Assembly (NCBI GenBank): GCA_027422505.1
Contig: JAPQWV010001370.1
Location: forward strand, 29,001-93,000
Source of the DNA: Craterostigma plantagineum
Lineage: Eukaryota; Streptophyta; Magnoliopsida; Lamiales; Linderniaceae
DNA: 64,000 nt
Direction: 5' to 3'
Position 1 is the first letter of the stretch. Each line of letters opens with the position of its first letter. This document shows positions 54,861 through 64,000 of this stretch, in pieces. The notes beneath the pieces are model-generated. The model searched no databases. It saw nothing but the letters and a program-made list of their open reading frames with translations, and was not told where the DNA came from. The translations under genes and the position numbers were made by a program.

Positions 54861-55120
54861 AGCCGCCTCAGGTAAAGAACTTTACGTTTTAGAAACTAAT
54901 TGTTCTATGACAGTATATTCCGCTTCATGGATCTTAGACTCGGGAGCTAGTGCTCACATCTGTGTTTCGAATCAGTGTCCGAAACGAAGTAGGATGCTGG
55001 CGGACCGAGAGATCATGATCAATGTAGGAAGCAGACATAGTGTACCGGCAACCCATTGGATGAAGAACTCTCGTTTTATCTACTAGACATAGTTTACTGC
55101 ATTCCGATTGTTTAATTTTA
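54861..55120 (+). pseudogene. Copia A protease
   Basis: SASWILDSGASAHICVSNQC (about 54925-54985) carries the DSG active site, in frame with the knuckle. The frame breaks near 55080. Confidence 0.75.
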
Positions 55121-56240
55121 CCCAAGAGGCTTAAGAATATTGTTTATATTCCCGTTTCGAGCGGAATCGGTTACGAGTTCCATTTTAGTAATAATATATG
55201 CAATATTTATTTTGGAAATAATTGCGTCGGAAGTGCAAGTTTACTGAATGGATTATATTATCTAAATGTCGAAGATAAAACAAAAATTGTTGATACAATC
55301 ACCAACAAACGAAAATTGGAGTCGAGCTCGAGACTGTTGTGGCATCTTCGACTCGTCACGCTGGAGCATAGAAGATTCTCGAGTTGGAGAAAACCGGCAT
55401 TATAAAACCACTTGGGTCTGATCCCTATCCGACTTGCGAACTTGTATCCTTGGAAAGATGACCAAGTCGCCCTTCACAGGGACTTTTGCAAGAGTCGCAA
55501 AACTTCTCGGTTTGATCCATATCGATGTTTACGGACTGTTCGGGGTAGCGGCTCGCAGTAACTTCTATTATTTTGTTACCTTCACTGATGATCACTCTCA
55601 CTCGGTAAGGTGTATGTTATGAAGCACAAGTCTGATACTTTGGAATGGTTCAAAGAGTACAAGGCTTTGATGGAAAATCACACTTGAAAGAGCATCAAAG
55701 CCGCCGATCACATCGAGGAGGCGAGTACATGAGCCTCGAATTTGACGAGTTCTTAAAAGAGAATGGGATCATTTCACAGATGACACCGCCCGGAACACCG
55801 CAGTTGAACGGTGTGTCCGTACGCACAAATCGAACTATATTGGATAAGGTTCGATCTATGCTGAGCTATGCAGACCTGCCCATATCATTGTGGGGTCATG
55901 CCCTGTTAACAGCGGCACACATTCTGAATAGATGTCCTACCAAGTCTGTCGATCGTATTCCGTATCAGATATGGACAGGACGAAGACTGAGCTTGAATCA
56001 CATTAGAGTTTGGGGTTGCCCTGCATTCGTGAAAAAAGCTCAAGACAGATAAACTGGAATTGAAAGGTAGTGAAATGACGTATTATCGGGTATCCTGCGG
56101 ATTCCATGGGATACCAATTTACTTCTACGATGATCAGAGAATCAATGTAGCCCTTCAGGCACACTTTCTCGAAGAAGAGTTCGTTCGAGAAGGTTGAGCG
56201 GGTCGCGAAGTAACTCTTGGAGAGTTTTCAGAAGGGCTTT
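55120..56240 (+). pseudogene. Copia A pre-integrase and integrase
   Basis: LKNIVYIPVSSGIGYEFHFS, LESSSRLLWHLRL, CILGKMTKSPFTGTFARVAK, IHIDVYGLFGVAARSNFYYF (first Asp context), RGGEYMSLEFDEFLKENGII, QLNGVSVRTNRTILDKVRSM (the usual Glu of the SERRNR motif reads VRTNR) and IRVWGCPAFVKKA. Several frameshifts. Confidence 0.8.
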
Positions 56241-57110
56241 CACAGAATCCAATGTCAGATGACACCGTAGAGCAGTCCGAGACGCAACCTGAGTTGTGCA
56301 GGTCGGGTAGAGTATCTCACCAGCCTGAGAAATATGGGATGGTCCACATCGAGCATGAGGTTGCTGCGATGGAAAGGAACGACGGAGACGATCCCACTAC
56401 CTATGACCAGGCAATCAGGGATAAAGATCCGGAGAAATGGCTTATAGCTATGCAAGTTGATATGGATTCTATGCACGAAAACAAAGTATGGACTCTAGTA
56501 GATCTCCCAAATGGTTTTAGACCCATTGGGTGTAAATGGATCTACAAGAGAAAGATTGGATCTGACGGATTGGTTGACACATACAAAGCTAGGCTTGTGG
56601 CGAAAGGGTACATTCAAAAAGAGGGCATTGACTATGAGGAGACTTTTCGCCTATCGCTATGATGAAGTCCATTCGAACATTGCTTGCGATAGCTGCGCAC
56701 TATGACTATGAGATCTGGCAGATGGATATGAAAACTGCGTTCCTAAATGGATACCTCAAGGAGGATATATAAGGAGCAGCCCAAGGGTTTTACATCGCAA
56801 GGAGATGCTCATAAGGTGTGCAAATTGAACAAGTCCATTTGTGGACTCAAACAAGCCTCCAGAAGCTGGAATCTTCGGTTCGATGAAGTGGTCAACGGCC
56901 ATGGATTCTTGAAGAACGAAGACGAACCTTGCGTCTACAAGAAAAGCAGTGGGAGCAAAATATCTTTACTCGTATTGTACGTGGACGACATCCTTTTGAT
57001 AGAAAATGATATTGGAGTGCTTTCGATGGTGAAAGCGTGGCTTTCGACCGAATCTCCATGAATGACTTGGGAGAAGCTACCTACATCTTGGGTATTCGCC
57101 TTTATAGAGA
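56240..57110 (+). pseudogene. pol: Copia A linker and reverse transcriptase
   Basis: IEHEVAAMERNDGDDPTTYD, DKDPEKWLIAMQVDMDSMHE, GCKWIYKRKIGSDGLVDTYK and RLVAKGYIQKEGIDYEETF lead to a shift near 56655. Then LNKSICGLKQASRSWNLRFD, KNEDEPCVYKKSSGSKISLL and the active site YVDD at 56978-56989. Another shift is near 57050. Confidence 0.85.
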
Positions 57111-57961
57111 TCGAGCGAATCGTATGTTAGGACTCTCCCAGGCCCTTTACTTAGAGAAGGTCATGAAGAGATATAATATGGACAACTCTAAGAAAGGGTT
57201 CCTGCCTGTTCGACATGGGATTCACCTTTCTAAGGCTATGAGTCCTCAAAGTGAGTTGGAGCGGAAAGAGATGAATGGAATCCCCTATGCATCCGCAGTG
57301 GGTAGGTTGATGTACGTGATGCTCTGCACGAGACCTGACTTGGCGTACGCTGTGAGCGTAGTCAGTTGGTTTCAGACTGACCCTAGTAAGGAACATTGGA
57401 CAGCAGTCAAGACTATCCTCAAGTACCTCAGAAGAACGACGGATATGATGCTTGTCTATGGTAATAGAGAATTGGAAGTGGAATGGTATACGGATTCGGA
57501 TTTCCAGTCTGACGTGGACGACCGAAAATCCACTTCAGGATTCGTCTTTATGCTCAATGGTGGAGCAGTGTCTTGGAAAGTTCCAAACAGAGCACTACTG
57601 CAGATTCCACCTGCGAAGCAGAGTATATAACGGCTTTAGAGGCTGCTAAGAAGGTGTTTGAATGAGAAAGTTCTTGGAAGAACTTGGTGTCGTTTCTGTA
57701 GTAGATAGGCCATTGCCATTATGGTGTGACAATACTGGCGCTATTGCTCAGGCGAAAGAACCGAGATCTCACGGCGGGTCCAAACATATAGAAAGAAAGT
57801 ACCACGTGTTACCTGGATTCATTGAGAATGGCTACGTAGCCGTGCAGAAGATTGCGATCGTAGAAAACGTGGACAACACGTTCACCAAGCCTCTATCACA
57901 GACAGTGATGGCTAGACATCTTGAAAAGATGGGTATTAGATACTGTTGCGCATGGCATTGA
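57111..57961 (+). pseudogene. Copia A RNase H
   Basis: GLSQALYLEKVMKRYNMDNS, GRLMYVMLCTRPDLAYAVSV, YTDSDFQSDVDDRKSTSGF (Asp), then shifted: CEAEYITALEAAKK-type Glu region, MRKFLEELGVVSVVDRPLPL, WCDNTGAIAQAKEPR (Asp) and HIERKYHVLPGFIENGYVAV. The stop TGA at 57959-57961 precedes the polypurine tract. Confidence 0.85.
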
Positions 57962-57964
57962 GTG

Positions 57965-57976
57965 CAAGTGGGAAAT
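57965..57976 (+). promoter_or_regulatory. Polypurine tract of copia A
   Basis: CAAGTGGGAAAT immediately before TGTTAGGAATATG; the same tract precedes the LTR fragment at 30179. Confidence 0.8.
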
Positions 57977-58455
57977 TGTTAGGAATATGCCCTCGAATGC
58001 TATACAAGGATTAGATTGTATGCATTAGATTATTTATCATTCGACCTTTGTGTAATAAGATATTTTCGTGTGTTTAATGAAAGGCATTGTTCGTTTATCG
58101 GATATAAGAGTTCTTTACTTAGCATCCGGTAAAGCAATAAATGAACATATCCAAATGTGTGGAGTTGAGTCACTGTTCTCGATGGGTACGGGAGAGGAAT
58201 GTACCAGTGGACTCTTAACCTCGAACATTAAAAGTCCGTAAGCATGAGGCTCCAGTTGGGTGCTGGATAACCGATCACGGCTTATTTGTCGATGACCTAT
58301 CGTGTGCCGATATCCCGCTTGGTAGCGGACGTCATGACTTGTGATACGAATCGAATCAAGGGCTTGACTCGTTTCATGGACACTGACTCACGGGTCGTAC
58401 GGTCGAACATGGCTTATTACTCAAGGAGGTATCAATGACCGACGACAACACTATA
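57977..58455 (+). repeat. 3' LTR of copia A, cut by element F
   Basis: It matches the first part of the LTR at 50677 up to ACAACACTATA, where the TGTTGAGG terminus of element F begins. The rest lies beyond the window. Confidence 0.9.
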
Positions 58456-60456
58456 TGTTGAGGTATATGCCCTAGATGCCGTACGAGGAGTGGAAGTACG
58501 AGGGCAATTTGCTAATGTGAAGTGTTTAGTGATGTAATTTGATTACTTCTATTAATGGAATGACTTAATTTATCATTAATTAATTATTGGATGAATAAAT
58601 TAAAAGGCAAATTATTAATTAGTCTAAAGATTTCACCTTGCAGTCTGGGTGGATAAGACAAATTAATAAAACCCAAATATTGGCAGTTCAGTTACTGATT
58701 CTATGGGGACAGACAGGGGCATCAGTAAGCTGAGATACTACAATATTAAAATAATACACAAGTCTAAGTCTCCAGTAGGGTGACTGGAATGACACGTATG
58801 ACTTGTTTGTCAATGGGTCCAATATGGTTATGCCAACCGTTCACTTGGGAAGTGGGAGCCCATGACAATGATACAAGATGAATCAGGGGATTATCTGTAT
58901 TTGGACACTGACTCATAATCAAACGATCAAACGCTTGGATTGTCCTTGATCGAACGATTGATTGTAGTAGTATGCGTGAACCTTATACACCGAAAGGGTC
59001 AACTTGAGGTTGATCTTGAGGTCTTGACTTGTCACTAGTTTGCTAGGCCCGTCTTGCCAGTGGCATGGGTCAGCGGCAAAATGCGGTCTTGACTTTTCGA
59101 TGTGATTGCCGGTTGAACCGCGTAGCGGGATTTACGGTCTCGATTAAATTCGAGGTTAACGTCCTATGGCAAATTTAATGTGTGGGAATTTATCCAAGTC
59201 TCTGGCCAGAGCATATAACTGACTCATGATAGTCATGGAGTGCAGTTTTAGAACTTTCTCCGACATAAACGACATAGAGTCGAGTTCTGTAAGTTTGACT
59301 ATGCGTGACTTTCACTCGACCGGGCAAACGGAAAGGGTTTATACGTATGACGAAAATCTACAATCGGTCCGTGGATTATGATTAGATCAAATTCATACTC
59401 AACTTGGGATCTATTCGGTACCACGGGGCTGGTTAGGTGAATACCGAACTCCTAGATACCTCCTGGGCCGGGTGAGACGAACCAAGAGAGTCGGGCTTAA
59501 AAAGGGCAACCGATATGACGTCGTCATCAGAGAGAGAGACAAGGCTAGGTCCTAGATTGACATTAGGCTTTGGGGCTTGGCCAAAGCCTTGATCGGCAGA
59601 AAATACTAAGTTTGACTAGTGAGGGGTAAAATGGTCTTTTCACCTCACGATATATTTTGAAATAAAATATTTGATATTGAATATTTAGAATACGATTTAA
59701 ACTAGATTTAGATCTTTATTATTTTCTTAGAGAAATAATATGTTTGATTTGGAATTAAATAATGTATATCGGATATATAAGTTTCGAATTTGAAAATTAT
59801 TAAATATATTATATTGGATATATATATTTAAAATATACTAAATATGGTATTTTAATTAATTAAAGTATTGGATATTTAATTAATTAAATATAAAGTTTGA
59901 ATTTTGAATTCATTACTTGGTAAGATGAAGACTGGTAAAAGGGGAGGTTTGAGGATTTTTCTCCACTCACCTTAACCTATTTTTGGATAATCCTAAGAGG
60001 TATAAAGTAGGATTTTCGAGATCCTAAAGGGGGTGGAAGCTAAATTTTCGAAATACAAGCAAAAGAGAGTAAAACCTAAGAGTTTTCTCCTCTCACCACT
60101 TTCTTTCTCGCACTCTCTCTCTCTCTCGGGGGCAGCAAGCAGTTCGTTCTTGGCCTAGCCGCACAAGCAAGAACAGTTGCGACGTTAGTAAGGTGCCGGC
60201 GTGACGATCTTGCGCGAAGAAGGCGTCCCGTTCATGTGCTTTTGGCGTAGGAGAGGGGCACTACGCCTCGGGGAATCGAAGCTAGCCATCGTTAAGAGAT
60301 TTCAACAATGTATCATGGCCGATCTCTTATCTCTTTATGTCAATACGTTCTCGTGTTTGTAGCCGAGCGATCTTGGATAGGCGGGAAACCCCGTAAGATT
60401 TTAAAATTCCGCCGTTCTAGGAACGTGGGTCCAGGGACCCTCGGGGATTCCCAACA
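58456..60456 (+). repeat. 5' LTR of element F (2.0 kb)
   Basis: Starts TGTTGAGGTATATGCCC and ends GATTCCCAACA before the primer site. Short blocks such as CGTGAACCTTA, GCATGGGTCAG, GGTTTATA and the TG-TATGCCCT start are shared with the family-A LTR, showing common descent. TTTATACG near 59338 is a possible TATA box. A CT microsatellite lies at about 60109-60127. Confidence 0.9.
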
Positions 60457-60469
60457 GTGGTATCAGAGC
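60457..60469 (+). promoter_or_regulatory. Primer binding site of element F
   Basis: GTGGTATCAGAGC directly after the LTR; complement of initiator tRNA-Met. Confidence 0.95.
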
Positions 60470-61885
60470 AATAGGCTCAAGGAACACGGGGTGCGCGACT
60501 CAAGACGGGCTGGCCGTGGGCGTACCGCGGCGCATAGGGCTGACCGCACGCGAGGCATACGGCACAAAAGGCACGGGTTGCACACATGGGTGCACGCAAC
60601 GCTTAGGAAAGCTGTGCATGGATGCGTGGAAAGTAGGTATGACCGTGCGCGTGTGTGCGAGCTGTGCTAGGCTAAGAGCGCACGCGGATCGGGGCTATCC
60701 GCATGGTGCGCGCGGCACGAGGCTGGCAGCTCGCATGGCGCGAGCATCCTCGACACAGGCCCGATGGGCATGGTCTAGCCCATCCTACGACCCGATATAC
60801 ATTGGGTGGGCCCGGACCATTTAAAAGCCAAAATTTGATTTCGGCTCGTATATGTGTTGAATTGTCGTGATGCATGTTATTGAATAACGTGGTGATTGAT
60901 TGGGGATTAGGTTTAGTTTTTGCCGGGTGATATATTAAGGGTGACAAGGTCCCCCCAGGGTTATACTTTACAGTTTTATTAGATAATACGGATGGTTTAT
61001 TAGGGATAGATTCCCCATCATAGGCTATTGTAGTTATGTTATGACGGCCGTACGAGTGTCGATCGAGAGGAACCCTAACGAACGAGCTGGTAGTCGAGGC
61101 GTCCGTTCGAGCAAAGCCCGAAGACGTAGAGTCTTATTGTCTTTACAATTAGGATAGAACTTGAAATATCCCCGATCTTTCACATTTACTTTAATAGGTT
61201 GAATCTAGGTTTACTATTAAAGTCCATTATGTGCATGTTGGTTTCGAACATGATAATGTGCATAATGTGCTCGTGTTAAAACTGTGAGGATTCTCCAATA
61301 ACAAGTGAGTAAAGGGGCTAGGCTCTGTCTTCTATCAAGTCCAAAAATGTTACGACTTAGGGGTGCGGTTGCGGTTGACCTAGTTACGGTGCCAAAACCC
61401 TCGCCTTTGCGTGAACGGGTTTGGATGCAATTATGAATTGCCGCTGACCGACCACTCTTCACCCTCTAATAAAGAGTTATCCTACGGGGGATGAAGTTCA
61501 CGGAAAAGAGGAAGGTGAGCAGGACGTTGATAGGTTGCACTTGGACAGTCATTCCCAATATGATCCGAGTTACGGCTGAGGGACCCTGGCTGAGATGAAG
61601 ACATTGTATCTTCTGTGTGACAGAAACGTATGGGGCACGACCTGGGCAAACCAAACGAGCCAATAAGCTGTTAAGTTGAGGCTAGTTTGTAGTAGCGCGG
61701 GGAACTCAACGCCACTATGAAACCACTCAACAATGTTTCCGAAATGCCTAACGGGAGAATGGGTTTCGAGAAAAATAGTGGGAGTCAGACAAAAATATAA
61801 GTCCTAATTTAGTCTGATGATAAACACTACAAATCCTAACTATCTGTTTATTTTCTACACTTTATTTTCTTCTCTATTAGTTACG
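60470..61885 (+). other. Leader of element F, GC-rich first part
   Basis: A 1.4-kb leader. About 60480-60830 is GC- and CpG-rich with GCGCGC-type runs; the remainder is AT-richer and contains GAAAAATAGTGGGAGTCA shortly before gag, a block also found in the copia A leader (53968). Non-coding. Confidence 0.6.
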
Positions 61886-62290
61886 ATGACAAACCCATTA
61901 ATTACACTCCTGGAGAAACATTGTTTGGTGGGACCGAACTATGTAGACTGGCTCAGAAATTTGAGGATCGTCCTCAAATTAGCAAAACTGGATTATGTCT
62001 TGGACATTAAGGAGCCAAAATTGCCCACAACTGAATCCACTAATGGGAGATTATACTCCATGATAAGTCGGTTGAAGATTCAGCGAAGGTGCACGTTCTA
62101 CATGCTTGTTGTGACTTCTACGTCAAGGAATCGAAGAATAAGTCGAACAAGACAGGCGTGACCAAGGGTAGAGTCGATAAGAAGACGAAGACCACCAAGG
62201 TCGAAAGGTCGGGCGCAAAGCCCACGGATAAGTGCCTCCTTTGCCAGCAGTTGGGCCATTGGAAGCGTGAATGTCCGAAGCTGGAGGCGT
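61886..62290 (+). pseudogene. gag: Element F gag, internally deleted
   Basis: MTNPLITLLEKHCLVGPNYV, WLRNLRIVLKLAKLDYVLDI and KEPKLPTTEST are the N-terminus. The central capsid region is missing at about 62035-62085, and a shift leads to HACCDFYVKESKNKSNKTGV and the knuckle CLLCQQLGHWKREC (62233-62274). The ATG at 61886 was preferred over an upstream ATG at 61817 because family-A gag starts the same way. Confidence 0.85.
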
Positions 62291-62583
62291 CAGATGCCTC
62301 AGGAAATCTATTATTTCTTGAAGCTAATTGTTCTGTGTATTCTACTTCATGGATATTTGACTCAGGGGCTAGTTCCCACATTTGTGATTTGAACCAAGGT
62401 ATAGAACGAAGTAGGAAGCTTCGAGCTGGTGAGGTCTTGATCAACGTAGGTAGTGGACATAGTGTACTAGTTACACACATGGGATCGAAGACCTTAGTCT
62501 TATCGTCATTACATTGTTTAGAACTTTCCGACGTTTTGGTTTTACCCAAGGGGCTTAAAAACATTATTTCGATTCCTGTTTGA
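62291..62583 (+). pseudogene. Element F protease
   Basis: In frame with the knuckle: NCSVYSTSWIFDSGASSHIC (active-site DSG), EVLINVGSGHSVLVTHMGSK and LSDVLVLPKGLKNIISIPV. A frameshift at the end leads into the pre-integrase. Confidence 0.85.
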
Positions 62584-63455
62584 GCAGACTGGGTTATGAA
62601 TTTCGATTCATTGATAATGTTTGCCATATTTATTTTAGAAATGAAAATGTTGGAAGTGCGACGTTAATAAATGGTTCATATTACGTTAACTTAAAAGACA
62701 ATGTTAAAGCTGTAGATGCAATCACCAAATCGTCGACTGCGTCGAACGATCGATACATGTGGCACTTACGACTAGGTCACGCGGCAGAAGCGAAGATTGA
62801 ACAGATGGAAAAGGACGGTATGATTAGCATAGTGCGAACAGGCCCGATTTCTACCTGTCAGTCTTGCATTTTAGGGAAAATGACCAAGTCGCCCTTCACA
62901 TGGACTTTCACTAGGGCCACGGAAGTGTGGGGTTTGATCCACACTGACGTATGCGGACCATTTAAAGTTACGGCCCGAGGTAATTGCCGCTACTTCATAA
63001 CGTTAACGGACGATTTCTCCCGCTACGGGAATGTCTATTTGATGAGACAAATGTCCGAAGCTCTTGAAATGTTCAAAGAGTATAAAGCATTAGTGGAGAA
63101 GCAAACTGGAAAGTTCATTAAAGCCGTTCGGTCAAGTCGAGGCGGTGAATATATGAGCCTTGAGTTTGATGCATTTCTTAAAGAAAATGGCATCATCATA
63201 CAGTTTTCCCCGTCAGGTACGCCATAATTGAATGGTGTGGCCGAACGGAGAGAAACCGAACGCTTTTAGATATGGTTCGGTCGATGATGAGTTACACAGA
63301 TCTCCCCATATCGTTGTGGGGATATGCCTTAGAAACAGCGGCCTATATCCTTAACAGGATACCTACCCGCTCTGCCGACAAGATTCCTTACGAGGTTTCG
63401 CATAATCGTAAGGCGAGTTTGAATCACATCAGGGTCTGGGGTTGCCCCGCTTTCC
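62580..63455 (+). pseudogene. Element F pre-integrase and integrase
   Basis: YMWHLRLGHAAEAKIEQMEK (pre-integrase), CQSCILGKMTKSPFTWTFTR, IHTDVCGPFKVTARGN (Asp), LTDDFSRYGNVYLMRQMSEA, AVRSSRGGEYMSLEF (the usual Asp of RSDRGGEY is Ser), a stop after SPSGTP (63225) and a shift before RTLLDMVRSMMSYTDLPISL and HIRVWGCPAFL. The core is thus inactivated by both stop and active-site change. Confidence 0.85.
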
Positions 63456-64000
63456 TGAATGGATTCCTTCAGGAGGAAATCTATATGGAGCAGCCCAGGG
63501 GTTTTACGTCAGAAGCATATGCTCGAAAAGTATGCAAACTGAATCATTCGTTTTTGGGCTGAAACAGCTTCAAGGAGTTGAATCTTCGGTTCGATGAAGC
63601 AGCAGTTAAGAACTACGGATTCATAAAGAATGAAGATGAGCCCTGTGTTTACAGAAAGGCCAGTGGGAGTAAGGTGTCGTTTCTAGTATTGTACGTTGAT
63701 GATATCTTTTTGATAGGAAACGACATTGGGATGCTCTCAGAGATTAAAGCGTGGCTTTCAAACGAATTCTCTATGAATGACCTCGGAGAAGTGACCTATA
63801 TTCTAGGCATTCGCCTATTTAGAGATAGGGCGAAAAGGTCAATAGGCTTGTCCCAGACCCTTTACTTAGATAAAGTCCTTAAAAGGTTTAAAATGGACGA
63901 GTCTAAGAAAGGGTTCCTACCTATAAGGCATGGGATTCATCTCTCAAAGGCTAGGTCTCCTCAGAATGAGGTACAAAGACAAGAGATGAGTGGAGTCCCC
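63456..64000 (+). pseudogene. pol: Element F reverse transcriptase (N-terminal part deleted) and RNase H start
   Basis: Integrase GCPAF is fused directly to FLNGFLQEEIYMEQPRGFTS of reverse transcriptase; the fingers region and first catalytic Asp are absent. After a shift near 63560 the frame is open to the right edge: KNYGFIKNEDEPCVYRKASG, the active site YVDD (63692-63703), NEFSMNDLGEVTYILGIRLF, GLSQTLYLDKVLKRFKMDES and ARSPQNEVQRQEMSGVP. Confidence 0.85.

Larger units (their letters stand above)
50677..58455 (+). mobile_element. Ty1-copia family A, near-complete
   Basis: 5' LTR, primer site, long leader, gag, protease, integrase, reverse transcriptase, RNase H, polypurine tract and the first 479 bp of the 3' LTR, which element F interrupts at 58456. 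It sits in the gag of copy D5 (flank GATAT). All ORFs carry frameshifts. Confidence 0.9.
58456..64000 (+). mobile_element. Ty1-copia element F, runs off right edge
   Basis: Related to family A at protein level but with distinct LTRs. Present: 2.0-kb 5' LTR, primer site, GC-rich leader, internally deleted gag, protease, integrase, 3' part of reverse transcriptase and the start of RNase H. Nested in the 3' LTR of copia A (flank CTATA). Confidence 0.9.

Noticed and set aside
60516..60947. Open frames in the element F leader
   Set aside because: Same reason: compositional frames on both strands in a GC-rich leader, with no family resemblance.
1..64000. Host protein-coding genes, tRNA or rRNA genes
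   Set aside because: None could be supported; every recognisable coding block belongs to a transposable element and no cloverleaf or rRNA core sequence was noticed. A dedicated tRNA and gene search was not possible here.

Overview
The window is repeat-dense nuclear DNA from a flowering plant, very probably a eudicot. It is AT-rich and contains no intact host gene that I can recognise. Nearly every recognisable stretch is a transposable element, most broken by frameshifts, stops and deletions. The evidence is many Ty1-copia and Ty3-gypsy gag-pol fragments, primer binding sites (PBS) matching plant initiator tRNA-Met (TGGTATCAGAGC), a hAT transposon with 8-bp target duplications, a CACTA end, a Stowaway-like MITE and a long fold-back element. 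Pericentromeric or other gene-poor heterochromatin is the likely setting. I cannot name the species.

Layout. 1-2130: the 3' part of an LTR element (decayed plant-transposon-domain ORF, a MITE, an LTR). 2334-3466: a fold-back element with very long inverted arms. 4789-7420: a Ty3-gypsy gag-pol remnant cut off in RNase H. 7421-30463: a large, roughly mirror-symmetric cluster of two Ty1-copia families, here called 'A' and 'D'. Family A lies outermost on both sides, pointing outwards, and family D copies lie inside, pointing towards each other. 30575-32045: remnant of a third copia family. 32052-32430: a CACTA terminus. 32537-48570: a Tat-like Ty3-gypsy element split twice, by a family-D copia (33961-43469, perfect TTATC target duplication) and by a hAT transposon (43744-46877, 8-bp duplication with one mismatch). 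48571-64000: a three-level nest in which a family-D element is interrupted in gag by a family-A element, whose 3' LTR is in turn interrupted by a related copia 'F' that runs off the right edge.

The most interesting unit is family D. It has 350-bp LTRs with a palindrome that contains the TATA box, a 1-kb leader, and a gag with a long coiled-coil extension. Pol is followed by a long non-coding spacer and then a large extra ORF (about 1,000 codons or more) placed between pol and the 3' LTR, with a consensus splice acceptor directly at its ATG. This extra ORF is present in two copies (15391-18901 and 40328-43237) that share sequence over their whole common length. It has no function that I recognise. 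One family-D copy has lost reverse transcriptase and RNase H but kept the extra ORF.

No tRNA, rRNA, CRISPR array or bacterial-type operon was seen. Every pol gene here carries lesions, so no element in the window looks autonomous, although element F is incomplete in the window.
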